NCBI GenBank assembly: GCA_963765375.1
Contig: CAVXVZ010000014.1
Location: forward strand, 1 to 64,000
DNA length: 64,000 bases
Source: Roseiarcus sp963765375
GTDB lineage: Bacteria > Pseudomonadota > Alphaproteobacteria > Rhizobiales > Beijerinckiaceae
Reading direction: 5' to 3'
The first letter of the stretch is position 1. Each line of letters starts with the position of its first letter. The notes beneath the pieces were generated by a model. It saw nothing but the letters and a program-made list of their open reading frames with translations, ran no database searches and was not told the origin of the DNA. The position numbers were made by a program, and so were the translations under genes. Of the stretch, positions 9,418-17,468 are shown one piece after another.

Positions 9418-9981
9418 TTACCCATTTCGCGCCCTCAGCGCGTTGAGCGTGACCAGAATCGAGGAGCCCGACATCGCCAGCGCGGCGATGAGCGGCGTTG
9501 CCTGTCCCGTGACCGCGAGCGGGACCGCAAGAACATTATAGACCAGCGCCAGCCAGAGATTTTCGACCATCAGCCTGCGCGCCTTGGCGGCGAGGCTCAG
9601 CGCGTCGGCGACCGGCGCCAGCCGTTCGCCGAGGAACAAGGCGTCGGCCTGCGCCTGGGCGATGTGGGCGGCGGAAATGGGCGAGATCGAAACGTGCGCG
9701 GCGGCGAGCGCCGGCGCGTCGTTGAGGCCGTCGCCGACCATCAGCGGACGCTTTCCGGCGGCCTTCAGCGCTTCAAGCCGCTCAATCTTGTCCTTGGGCT
9801 TCAGACCGAATGCCAAACGCGTGACGCCGAGCTCGCGCGCCGCCAGCGCGACCGCCGCCTCGCGGTCGCCCGACAGGATCTCGACCTCGTGGCCGCGCGC
9901 GAGAGACGCGACCACTTCGCGCGCGTCGGAGCGCAGCCCTTGGCCAACCGCGAAGACGACGGCGCGTTCGGGCGTCCACAT
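9418..9981 (-). pseudogene. ccoI: C-terminal fragment of copper P-type ATPase CcoI/FixI
   Basis: Only about the last 185 residues of a normally 700-750-residue copper-exporting ATPase are present. The remnant holds the end of the phosphorylation/nucleotide region (VEILSGDREAAVALA), the hinge GDGLNDAPALAAA and the last two membrane helices. The CPC copper site, the phosphorylated DKTGT aspartate and all earlier helices are missing, so it cannot pump copper. Its 5' edge joins directly to the start of a FixH-like reading frame, indicating a deletion of about 2 kb between ccoH and ccoI. Confidence 0.85.
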
Positions 9982-10073
9982 GCCAGGAAGAACAGGCCGA
10001 GGATGGCGACGACGCGCCGACCGGTCAGTTCGCCGGACACGAGCTGTCTTTCTCGATTCGATGCCAAGGTCAT
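9982..10073 (-). pseudogene. ccoH: N-terminal fragment of CcoH/FixH
   Basis: From ATG 10073 the frame reads MTLASNRERQLVSGELTGRR and then VVAILGLFFLA, the cytoplasmic leader and first half of the single membrane helix of FixH, a cbb3 assembly protein of about 160 residues. After roughly 30 residues it runs out of frame into ccoI sequence. A GGAGG lies about 13 bases before the ATG. The spacing from ccoG (about 55 bases) is normal for a fixGHIS operon, so the start region is original and only the body was lost. Confidence 0.72.
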
Positions 10074-10128
10074 GGGCAAGAGAACCTCCAACTCAAGTTC
10101 CGGGGCGCCGCTTCCGGCTTGAAGTTTG

Positions 10129-10758
10129 TCATGGCGCGAAGAAGTGATCGCCGACCGATTTGCGCTCGCCGGTGCGCGCATCAGTCGCGGTGAAGGTGAT
10201 CGGCGTCGACTTGCCGGGCGTCACGTCCGGGGGCGTCGCGACATACACCGGCGTTTCGAGCGTCGTGTCCGGCTCGACGTGAACCGTGAGGCTCCCGTCG
10301 GCGAGCGGCTTGGCGACGACGCTGGTCATCCGGGCTCCGTTGAGACCGGTCGCGCCGGTCGCCCTCGATGCGGCGCTCCACGAACAGAAAGAGGTCCGTC
10401 CATACCGTCTGCGGGCAGGCATAGCCGCACCACACCCGTCCGAAGAGCGCGTTGGACAGAAAGAGGATCAGCGCCGCGAGGATCAGGAGACCGGTGAAAT
10501 AGTACACCTCCTGCGGCCATAGCTCGATGAAGAAGAAATAGAACCGGGAATGCGCCATATCGACGAGAACCGCCTGCCCCGGCTCGTCGGGTCCGCGATT
10601 CCAGCGGATGAAGGGCACGATGTGGTAGACGCCAAGCGCGATCCACAACACGATCCACTTTATGCGTCGATAGGTCCCCCACACTCTCTGAGGGTAACCT
10701 TTTTCGCCGCCGCATAGAGTGGACCGTCGTCGTCGATCGCCGCGAGGTCAATGCTCAC
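10129..10758 (-). pseudogene. ccoG: CcoG/FixG with internal deletion and frameshift
   Basis: CcoG is a polyferredoxin that reduces copper during cbb3 assembly. The GTG start (10758-10756) overlaps the ccoP stop as GTGA. The N-terminus reads VSIDLAAIDDDGPLYAAAKKV and then needs one extra base (near 10695) to continue into VWGTYRRIKW and the membrane helices with FFFIELWPQEVYY and GRVWCGYACPQTVWTD. After VERRIEGDR the frame jumps to the C-terminal Ig-like domain ending GDHFFAP. The ferredoxin domain is absent, about 300 residues missing. The join reads GGCGACCGGCGCGACCGG, so short direct repeats may have promoted the deletion. Confidence 0.85.
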
Positions 10759-10970
10759 GTACCGCCGCCCAGAGAGTGAACATAAAGCGCGAGCGCCTTG
10801 ATCGTCACCGGATCGAGGCGCTTGCCCCACGCCGGCATGGTGCTGTTCGGGGCGTAGGCGATCGTGGCGGTCAGGTCTTTGATGTCCGCGCCATACAGCC
10901 AGATTTTGGTGGTCAGGTTCGGAGCGCCCATTTCAATATTGCCCTTGCCGTCCTCGCCATGGCAGGCGGA
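10755..10970 (-). pseudogene. ccoP: C-terminal fragment of cytochrome CcoP
   Basis: About 70 residues remain of a roughly 290-residue diheme subunit of cbb3 oxidase. The remnant starts at ACHGEDGKGN, the second half of a heme-binding CxxCH motif whose first cysteine has been lost at the join. It continues through GAPNLTTKIWLYG and MPAWGKRLDPVTIKALA, which carries the axial Met, to SLGGGT. It abuts a fragment of ccoN, so the rest of ccoN, all of ccoO and ccoQ, and most of ccoP are missing. Confidence 0.85.
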
Positions 10971-11450
10971 GGATGACGAACCAGGGCGCAAGATCGCCGG
11001 CCAGGCGGGCCCGACAAGCGCGCTGCACGACATAGAACGACGTCGCCAAAAGGACATTGCCGCCAAAAGCGAAGATCACCGCCGATGTGTGCAGCGGCCA
11101 CAGGCGGCCGAAGTTGAACCACGGCGCGATGTTGAGGTCGGGGAACGCCAGCTCGAAGGCGATGTAGACGCCGACCGCCATGCCGGCGAGGCCCCAGAAG
11201 AGGGCGAACAGGGTCGCGACCTTGACGGGCGCGAAGTTGTAGTTGGGCAGTCCGCCGATCTCCAGCGGAGGACGTTCCGCCGGACAGGCGTTGAAACGCT
11301 GGAAGATCGCGAATATCCCCGCGGCGGCGACCAAGGCTCCGAGCCCCATGTGGAACGCATAAGCGGGCTCGATCGTCTGGGCGGCGATGAAGATGCATAG
11401 CAGCGCCAGCAGGCCCAGCACGTTCTCGGGCGCTCCTTCCCGTCTCTCAC
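10971..11450 (-). pseudogene. ccoN: N-terminal fragment of cbb3 oxidase subunit CcoN
   Basis: The frame encodes the first three membrane helices of CcoN (AYAFHMGLGALVAAAGIF, then YNFAPVKVATLFALFWG, then LHTSAVIFAFGGNVLLATSFYVVQR) and stops being CcoN after RARLAGDLAPWFV. The heme-copper active-site helices of this roughly 500-residue catalytic subunit are gone. The start is unclear: a GTG at 11450 overlaps the fixK stop as GTGA but is in another frame, and an in-frame GTG lies near residue 1 of the first helix. No functional terminal oxidase can come from this locus. Confidence 0.82.
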
Positions 11451-12181
11451 GCGGCGGCGACGTCAAGGTCGCGGGCTGAAACGACGTGTGGGAAGGGCTG
11501 TGCGTCGCGGTCGGCGGCGGCAAGCCGCCTCAGCTCGTCAGGGCGAAGGATCTCGACTCGCCGCTTACGCGGCAGCGTGATCAGGCCGCGCTCCTTGAAA
11601 AGGGTGAACGTGCGGCTCACGGTCTCAATGGTGAGCCCGAGATAATCGGCGATGTCCTGCCGCTGCATCGCCAGTTCGACGACGTTGTCGCCGAAAGGCG
11701 CCGAGCGGAAGCGGATCATCGTCAAGAACCAGGCGAGCCGTTCTTCCGCCGAACTGCGTCCGATCATCAGCATGTGGTCGATCGACAGGGTCAGCGCGCG
11801 GGTTGCGCCCTCGAACAGCGCGGCGTTTAGCCGCGGGTCGTCGTCCGTCCTGAGCCGGCAGGCCTGACGAGGCAGGATGGCCATTGCGGCCCGATCGATC
11901 GCCTCGATCGACAGCTTATGAGTCGCGTCGGGCTCCAGGCCGCAAATGTCGCTTGGCATATAGAACGCGAACACCTGCCGTCGTCCGTCGCGGGTATATT
12001 GGACCGCCCGGAAAAGGCCGCGCGTGACGAGGAAGAAGTTCTCCGTCGGATCGCCCTCGCCCACGACTTCCTGGCCGGCTTCGAACTCGAAAGCGGCCGC
12101 TTTAAAATGCGGAAAGCACGCGCTCAGGAGTTCGCCGATGCCGGGCCTGTCGCCGGCAAAAGCATTGAAGGCATAAGCCAT
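11447..12181 (-). CDS. Crp/Fnr family regulator, FixK-like
   Basis: The 244-residue protein has an N-terminal cyclic-nucleotide-like beta-roll (about residues 20-130) and a C-terminal helix-turn-helix whose recognition helix reads ETVSRTFTLFKERGLI, the E-x-x-S-R pattern of the FNR/FixK group that binds TTGAT-N4-ATCAA boxes. Only one cysteine (SACFPHF) occurs where FNR has its iron-sulfur ligands, so it is more FixK-like than FNR-like and probably does not sense oxygen directly. ATG 12181 follows GAGGGACGA; a GTG at 12214 is possible. It overlaps the ccoN remnant and presumably controlled the cbb3 operon. The gene is intact although its neighbour operon is not. Confidence 0.82.
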   Translation of the reverse strand: MAYAFNAFAGDRPGIGELLSACFPHFKAAAFEFEAGQEVVGEGDPTENFFLVTRGLFRAVQYTRDGRRQVFAFYMPSDICGLEPDATHKLSIEAIDRAAMAILPRQACRLRTDDDPRLNAALFEGATRALTLSIDHMLMIGRSSAEERLAWFLTMIRFRSAPFGDNVVELAMQRQDIADYLGLTIETVSRTFTLFKERGLITLPRKRRVEILRPDELRRLAAADRDAQPFPHVVSARDLDVAAA

Positions 12182-12399
12182 TCGTCCCTCATATTCGCCT
12201 TGCAGCGTCCCCACTCGCGGGAGCCATCCGGGCAGTCATGGCGCCACGACGGATGTCAGGGAACATGACGTTTTGCCGCAGTCGTGGCCTCCAAGGGGCT
12301 CGGCCCACGCCGTGGACCGCGCCGAGCGCGCTCCAGCGTCCCCGAAACTGCCTCGCAAAGCCTCTCGACAGGTCCGGGCAAACCTGCCAGTCCGACGCC

Positions 12400-13830
12400 A
12401 TGGCCAAGCTTCGTTCTTCTTATGTCTGCCAGAATTGCGGGGCTGTCACCCAGCGCTGGCAAGGCAAATGCGAATCGTGCGGCGAGTGGAATACGATCAT
12501 CGAAGAGGCGGCGGCGCTCGGCGTCGGCGGCGCGGCCGCCCGCAGGGGAGCAGCAGGCCGGCCGTTCGCGCTCGAGGATCTGTCCGGCGCGTCCAGGCAC
12601 GAGCCGCGTCTTGTCACCGGCCTCGCCGAGCTCGATCGTGTGGCCGGAGGCGGATTCGTGCCCGGGTCGGCGACGCTGATCGGCGGCGAGCCAGGCATCG
12701 GCAAGTCGACGCTATTGATCCAGGCCTGCGCGGCGGTCGCGCGATCCGGCGGCCGGGTCGTCTACGTTTCGGGCGAGGAATCGACCGCGCAGGTCCGTCT
12801 GCGCGCGGCGCGGCTCGGGCTCGCCGATGCTTCGGTGCAGCTTGCAGCGCAAACCTTCGTCGAGGATATCGTGGCGACGCTCGGCTCAGGCGACGCGCCG
12901 AAGTTCGTGGTCATCGATTCCATTCAGACGATGTGGAGCGACGCGATCGAATCGGCGCCGGGAACGGTGAGTCAGGTGCGCGGCTCCGTCCAGGCGCTGA
13001 TCCGCTTCGCCAAGGCGAGCGGCGCGGCTTTGCTGCTGGTCGGGCATGTGACCAAGGACGGTCAGATTGCCGGCCCGCGCGTCGTCGAGCATATGGTCGA
13101 CGCAGTCTTCTCGTTCGAGGGCGACGGCGCTCACGCTTTCCGCCTGCTGCGGGCGGCCAAGAACCGATTCGGCGCGACCGACGAGGTCGGGGTTTTCGAG
13201 ATGACCGGCGGCGGCCTCCGGGAAGTGCCGAACCCCTCGGCGCTGTTCCTGGCGGATCGCGACGGCGCCGCCAATCCGGGCGCCGCGGTGTTTGCGGGCG
13301 TCGAGGGGGCGCGACCGCTGTTGGTCGAGATCCAGGCCCTGGTCGCGCCGACGACGCTCGGCACGCCGCGCCGCGCGGTGGTCGGCTGGGAGCCGAGCCG
13401 GCTGGCGATGGTGCTCGCGGTCCTCGAGGCCCACGGCGGAATGAAGCTCGGGCAATATGACGTCTATCTCAACGTCGCCGGGGGCTTGCGGATCGTCGAG
13501 CCTGCGGCCGACCTTGCGGCAGCCGCGGCGCTCATTTCCTCGCTCACCGGCGCGAGCCTGCCCGGGGATGCGGTCTATTTCGGCGAAATTGCACTGTCGG
13601 GCTCGGTGCGCGCGGTCGCTCATTCCGGCTTGCGCCTCAAGGAGGCCGCCAAGTTCGGATTCGCGAAGGCGTTCGCGCCGCCTTCGCCGCGCGCCGACGG
13701 CGAAGGCGCCAATATCGGCGTCCAGCCGATTGGAACGGTGGCGACGCTGGTTGCGTTGATTGCCTCGAGCGCCGTCGAGACGAGGGCGGCGCGCGCCGGC
13801 GCTCCGGCTCGCGGTGGGGTGACGAACTGA
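12400..13830 (+). CDS. radA: DNA repair protein RadA
   Basis: RadA is a RecA-like ATPase that promotes branch migration during recombinational repair. This 476-residue protein shows the N-terminal C4 zinc finger (CQNC and CESCGEW), Walker A GEPGIGKST, the RadA-specific KNRFG motif and a C-terminal Lon-protease-like domain (YLNVAGGLRIVEPAADLAAA). The start MAKLRSSYVCQNCG at 12400 is the conserved one, although the frame is open upstream and the ribosome site is weak. It is followed after 83 bases by cvpA, a common alphaproteobacterial arrangement. Confidence 0.95.
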   Translation: MAKLRSSYVCQNCGAVTQRWQGKCESCGEWNTIIEEAAALGVGGAAARRGAAGRPFALEDLSGASRHEPRLVTGLAELDRVAGGGFVPGSATLIGGEPGIGKSTLLIQACAAVARSGGRVVYVSGEESTAQVRLRAARLGLADASVQLAAQTFVEDIVATLGSGDAPKFVVIDSIQTMWSDAIESAPGTVSQVRGSVQALIRFAKASGAALLLVGHVTKDGQIAGPRVVEHMVDAVFSFEGDGAHAFRLLRAAKNRFGATDEVGVFEMTGGGLREVPNPSALFLADRDGAANPGAAVFAGVEGARPLLVEIQALVAPTTLGTPRRAVVGWEPSRLAMVLAVLEAHGGMKLGQYDVYLNVAGGLRIVEPAADLAAAAALISSLTGASLPGDAVYFGEIALSGSVRAVAHSGLRLKEAAKFGFAKAFAPPSPRADGEGANIGVQPIGTVATLVALIASSAVETRAARAGAPARGGVTN

Positions 13831-13913
13831 GGCGGCTTGGCTATAAGGCGCTCGCGCCAGCCGCCGGACGGCGCAGACGACGTTGAACCGTTCCGACGAG
13901 GTTCTCTCGAAAA

Positions 13914-14654
13914 ATGCCCTCTTATCTCGATCTCGCGGTTCTCGGCATCGTTCTGGTCTCAGCCCTTTTGTCGATGATGCGAGGGTTCAGCCGCGAGGTT
14001 CTGGCGATCGCATCGTGGGCGGCTGCGGCCGCGGCCGCTTATTACTTCTATCCTCTCGTCTTGCCCTACCTCGCTCCCTATATCCACAAGGAGATCATTG
14101 CCCAGGCGGCCTCGGCGGCCATCGTGTTCTTCGTCACGCTGATCATCGTTTCACTGTTCACGGTCCGCCTGTCGGACGCGATCCTCGACAGCAAGATCGG
14201 CGCCTTGGATCGGACGCTTGGCTTCGTGTTTGGAGTTGCGAGGGGGTTCCTTCTCGCCGTCGTCGCCTTCGCTATTTTCAACTGGCTGGTTTCGGAGAAG
14301 CAGCAGCCGGAATGGGTCAGAAACGCCAGGACGCGGCCGATCCTCACCGAGACGGCCGATCGGATCGTCGCCTTGCTGCCGGAGGACGCGGCAACGACCG
14401 TCGACGGCTGGATCAAGTCGCGTGCGAGCGCGGCGACGAACGAGCTGGCTCCGCCGTCGGCGGACGATTCGGCCGCATCGACCCCCAGGACGACTGGCGA
14501 TCAGCCGGTAGCGACTCCGGCTCCGGCGGCGCCGAAGAAGGCCGATTCGACCGCGGGCGGGAACGGTTCGGCGACGGACAAGCAGAAGCTAGACGCCTTG
14601 ATCAACAAGAACGTTCCGCCTCCGGCGCCCTTCGCGCCGGCCCCAAAGCAGTGA
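13914..14654 (+). CDS. cvpA: CvpA family membrane protein
   Basis: The 246-residue protein begins MPSYLDLAVLGIVLVSALLSMMRGFSRE split over the first membrane helix and has four helices in residues 1-130, with GALDRTLGFVFGVARGF typical of CvpA. CvpA is linked to colicin V export and bile or envelope stress in enterobacteria and usually precedes purF. The C-terminal 90 residues are a low-complexity Ala/Pro/Ser tail, probably periplasmic or disordered. Its TGA overlaps the purF ATG (ATGA), so the two are translationally coupled. Confidence 0.9.
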   Translation: MPSYLDLAVLGIVLVSALLSMMRGFSREVLAIASWAAAAAAAYYFYPLVLPYLAPYIHKEIIAQAASAAIVFFVTLIIVSLFTVRLSDAILDSKIGALDRTLGFVFGVARGFLLAVVAFAIFNWLVSEKQQPEWVRNARTRPILTETADRIVALLPEDAATTVDGWIKSRASAATNELAPPSADDSAASTPRTTGDQPVATPAPAAPKKADSTAGGNGSATDKQKLDALINKNVPPPAPFAPAPKQ

Positions 14655-16144
14655 TGGGCGAGGCTTCGCACATCCCCTCGGACGCGTCGGGCGAGACCGG
14701 CGTCGACCTCGCCGAGGACCGGCTGCGCGAGCACTGCGGCGTGTTCGGCATTTTCAATCATCCCGACGCCGCCGCGATTGTCGCCCTCGGGCTGCATGCG
14801 CTGCAGCATCGCGGCCAGGAGGCGGCGGGGATCGTCGCCTATGACGGCGTCCGGTTCCACTCCGAGCGCCGGCAGGGGTTGGTCGGCGATCACTTCTCCA
14901 GCGCCGCAACCATCGACCGCCTTCCCGGGCGCTCCGCGATCGGCCATGTGCGCTATTCGACCACCGGCGAGACGATACTGCGCAATGTTCAGCCGCTGTT
15001 CGCCGAACTCGAGGCCGGCGGCCTCGCGGTAGCCCATAACGGCAACCTGACCAACGGGCTGACGCTGAGGCGAGAACTCATTCGCGGCGGCGCTATCTGC
15101 CAGTCGACGACCGATACGGAAGTCGTGCTGCTGCTTGCCGCGCGATCGCGCCGGCCGAGGATCGTCGACCGTTTCGTCGAGGCGCTGGCGGAGATCGAGG
15201 GCGCCTACGCGCTCGTGGCGCTGACCAACAAGAAACTGATCGGCGCCCGCGATCCGCTCGGCATCCGTCCGCTTGTGCTCGGCGAACTCGACGGCAGCCC
15301 GATTCTGTGCTCGGAGACTTGCGCGCTCGACATCATCGGGGCGAAATTCGTCCGCGACGTCGAGAACGGCGAAGTCGTCGTCATCGACGGCGAGGGTGTG
15401 AAGAGCTTCTTTCCCCTGGCGAGACTGCCGGCGCGGCCGTGCATCTTCGAATATATCTATTTCGCCCGGCCGGACTCGATCGTCGGCGGCCGATCCGTGT
15501 ACGACGCCCGCAAGGCGATGGGAGCGGAACTGGCGCGCGAGGCCCCGGCCGACGCCGATGTTGTCGTGCCGGTGCCCGATTCCGGCGTTCCGGCGGCGAT
15601 CGGCTTTGCCCGCGCTTGCGGCCTGCCGTTCGAACTCGGCATCATCCGCAACCACTATGTCGGGCGCACCTTCATTCAGCCGACCCAGTCGATTCGCGAG
15701 CTTGGCGTCAGGATGAAGCACAACGCCAACCGCGCGGTCGTCGAGGGCAAGCGGATCGTGCTGATCGACGATTCGATCGTGCGCGGCACGACCAGCGTCA
15801 AGATCATGCAGATGATGCGGGAGGCCGGCGCGCGCGAAGTCCACTTCCGCATCTCTTCGCCGCCGATCGCCTACCCGGACTTTTACGGCATCGACACGCC
15901 CGAGCGCGACAAGCTGCTCGCCGCGCGCATGGATCTCGAGGGGATGCGGCGATTTGTCGGCGCCGATAGCCTCGCGTTCCTCTCGGTCGAGGGAATCTAT
16001 CGCGCGATGGGCTATCCCGGCCGCAACGAGAGACAGCCGCAGTTCACCGACCATTGCTTCACCGGCGACTATCCAACCCGCCTCGCCGATCAGCTCGGCG
16101 AGCCGGGCCGCCAGCAATTGTCGCTGCTCGCGGAAGCGAGCTGA
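14654..16144 (+). CDS. purF: Amidophosphoribosyltransferase PurF
   Basis: PurF makes 5-phosphoribosylamine from PRPP and glutamine, the first committed step of purine synthesis. The 496-residue protein has a 27-residue leader before EHCGVFGIF, where Cys28 becomes the N-terminal glutaminase nucleophile after propeptide removal, a class II glutamine amidotransferase domain, and a phosphoribosyltransferase domain with the PRPP loop VLIDDSIVRGTTS. The start overlaps the cvpA stop. Downstream, where relatives often carry another gene directly, the sequence enters a zone of transposon and gene debris. Confidence 0.95.
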   Translation: MGEASHIPSDASGETGVDLAEDRLREHCGVFGIFNHPDAAAIVALGLHALQHRGQEAAGIVAYDGVRFHSERRQGLVGDHFSSAATIDRLPGRSAIGHVRYSTTGETILRNVQPLFAELEAGGLAVAHNGNLTNGLTLRRELIRGGAICQSTTDTEVVLLLAARSRRPRIVDRFVEALAEIEGAYALVALTNKKLIGARDPLGIRPLVLGELDGSPILCSETCALDIIGAKFVRDVENGEVVVIDGEGVKSFFPLARLPARPCIFEYIYFARPDSIVGGRSVYDARKAMGAELAREAPADADVVVPVPDSGVPAAIGFARACGLPFELGIIRNHYVGRTFIQPTQSIRELGVRMKHNANRAVVEGKRIVLIDDSIVRGTTSVKIMQMMREAGAREVHFRISSPPIAYPDFYGIDTPERDKLLAARMDLEGMRRFVGADSLAFLSVEGIYRAMGYPGRNERQPQFTDHCFTGDYPTRLADQLGEPGRQQLSLLAEAS

Positions 16145-16233
16145 GCGGGCTGTCTTCGGCTTGAATCGAGGTGGGGATTCCCGAATCGGGGAGATTTTGA
16201 TTCAACCTGTTGGCTGGGCGGAGGCCAGCAGGA

Positions 16234-16661
16234 ATGCCGAAGCCGTATTCGGAGGACTTGCGTGACCGGGTGATTGATGCGGTTGAGAAGGGCGAGATGA
16301 GCCGCCGCGCGGCGGCTCGGCGCCACGGGATCAGTGAATCCGTCGCGGTCAAATGGCTTGAGCGGGTTGAACGGGAGGGTTCGCGAGCGCCTGTCGGGCA
16401 CGGCGGCCACCGGGCGCCGTGCGGCGGGCGATCCGGGACGTCGGGGCGCGTCTCGGGTTTCTGCCGAAATACTCCCCCGACCTCCATCCGATCGAGCAAG
16501 TCTTCGCCAAGTTCAAAACCCTGCGGCAAAAGGCGGGAGCGCGAAGCTGCCAGCCGTGTCCCAAGCCTGCGCTCAAATCCTCATCCAATACCCGCCCGAA
16601 GAATGCGCCGCATCCCTCGGGAACGCCGGATATGCGTAAATCCAAACCCAGAAGCCTCTAG
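16234..16661 (+). pseudogene. IS630-family transposase remnant
   Basis: The frame from ATG 16234 reads MPKPYSEDLRDRVIDAVEKG and then MSRRAAARRHGISESVAVKW, the helix-turn-helix start of IS630-type transposases. It then breaks near 16410 and continues in another frame as AIRDVGARLGFLPKYSPDLHPIEQVF, the C-terminal part holding the last acidic residue of the DDE triad (the E of PIEQVF). The central catalytic region, about 170 residues, is missing and a later frameshift disturbs the end, which in a third frame still reads PPEECAASLGNAGYA. It is a dead copy. I could not define its terminal repeats. Confidence 0.8.
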
Positions 16662-16665
16662 GGAA

Positions 16666-16972
16666 TCAGAAGCCAAAGAATTCGCGACGCAGTGCGTCTT
16701 CGTAAAGCTTCTTCTTATAGATTACTTCCCTCTGTTTCTTGGTCTCGTGGAAATAGGCCGCTTCCCGCTTCCCACTTGTCCACCTCGGCGATGTTATGGT
16801 TGCCTGAGGCGAGCGCCTCCTCCTTGCGGATCGCCTGGACCCACTCGTCGACCGCCGCCTTGCAGGCCGCCTGCAATTGATCCAGTTCCTGCTGGAGATC
16901 GGCTGAATTATCGGTCTTGGATGCTCCCCGCCCGTCTTCGATTACCGCGGCTCTATGAACGTTAGACGACAC
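16666..16972 (-). pseudogene. Small coiled-coil protein, frame shifted by a 7-bp duplication
   Basis: The minus strand encodes a highly helical protein (SADLQQELDQLQAACKAAV, then WVQAIRKEEALASGNHN). At 16759-16772 a 7-base unit is duplicated in tandem (GGAAGCG twice on the minus strand). Removing one copy lets the frame run on through VDKWEAAYFHETKKQREV and end EDALRREFFGF at a stop at 16666-16668. As written, the frame instead ends early near 16715. I do not know the family's function. It lies directly beside the IS630 remnant, whose right edge therefore cannot extend past 16665. Confidence 0.55.
16759..16772. repeat. Perfect tandem duplication of CGCTTCC
   Basis: CGCTTCC occurs twice head to tail. 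It disrupts the small helical gene on the minus strand, and deleting one unit restores a continuous frame. It could be a recent slippage mutation or an assembly artefact. Confidence 0.8.
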
Positions 16973-17086
16973 TGGGACCGATCGGGGAAACCGGCCCCCG
17001 GGGGGCGCCGCCCTTCACCGCACGCGCGACAATGGCGATCGGAAGGCGCGACTGCCAGTCATGATTGGGGAATACCGGAGGTCGCG

Positions 17087-17287
17087 ATGAGTTTCGTTCA
17101 AGGATCTGAACACGACTGTTTCATCAGCTACCGGCATCTCGATGATGTTGGCCTCGACGGCGTGCAAGGCCACGGCTGGGTCACCTCGCTCCATCGGGTC
17201 GGAACCATCTTCGAGCGAAGCTGCTTTTGCCGGAACCCGAGGCGCCGACAAGCACAACCAACGAGACGTCCGGAATCGAGTAATTGA
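17087..17287 (+). pseudogene. Truncated TIR-domain protein (N-terminus only)
   Basis: The frame starts MSFVQGSEHDCFISYRHLDD and continues VGLDGVQGHGWVTSL, which matches the first strand and BB-loop approach of bacterial TIR domains (FISYRH). A strong CCGGAGG lies five bases before the ATG. After about 35 residues the similarity ends and the frame runs as unrelated sequence to a stop at 17287. That unrelated part is antisense to a kinase fragment, so the TIR gene was cut by a deletion joining it to a convergent gene. Bacterial TIR proteins are often NAD-cleaving defence or signalling effectors; this one is not functional. Confidence 0.6.
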
Positions 17288-17310
17288 TCGGCTGGTCGCA
17301 TTTGTCCGCT
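17181..17310 (-). pseudogene. N-terminal fragment of a polynucleotide kinase-phosphatase
   Basis: Read on the minus strand, the sequence gives INYSIPDVSLVVLVGASGSG followed by KSSFARRWFRP and then a stop at 17181-17183. The IPDVSLVVLVGASGSGKSSFARR pattern, with its Walker A loop, is the typical start of bacterial polynucleotide kinase-phosphatase (PNKP) proteins used in nucleic-acid end repair. Everything after the P-loop helix is missing and replaced by the TIR-gene fragment on the other strand. The start codon is not clear. Only the kinase P-loop identifies it. Confidence 0.5.
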
Positions 17311-17468
17311 GATCGCCCACGCCTTACCCGCCTTTCGTTCCCCCAACGCTGTCGCTGCTTCCGCTCCTTTTTACCTCGTGCCCAATAGCGCGCCAGTTTT
17401 GCTCCGCTTGGTCGGCTTCGCCTCAGCGACCTCGGCGAGCTTGACGATATCGGCGATTTTCCAAACCG

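Noticed and set aside
14501..16117. Long minus-strand frame opposite purF
   Set aside because: Complete mirror of a well-identified gene; composition is typical of a shadow frame.
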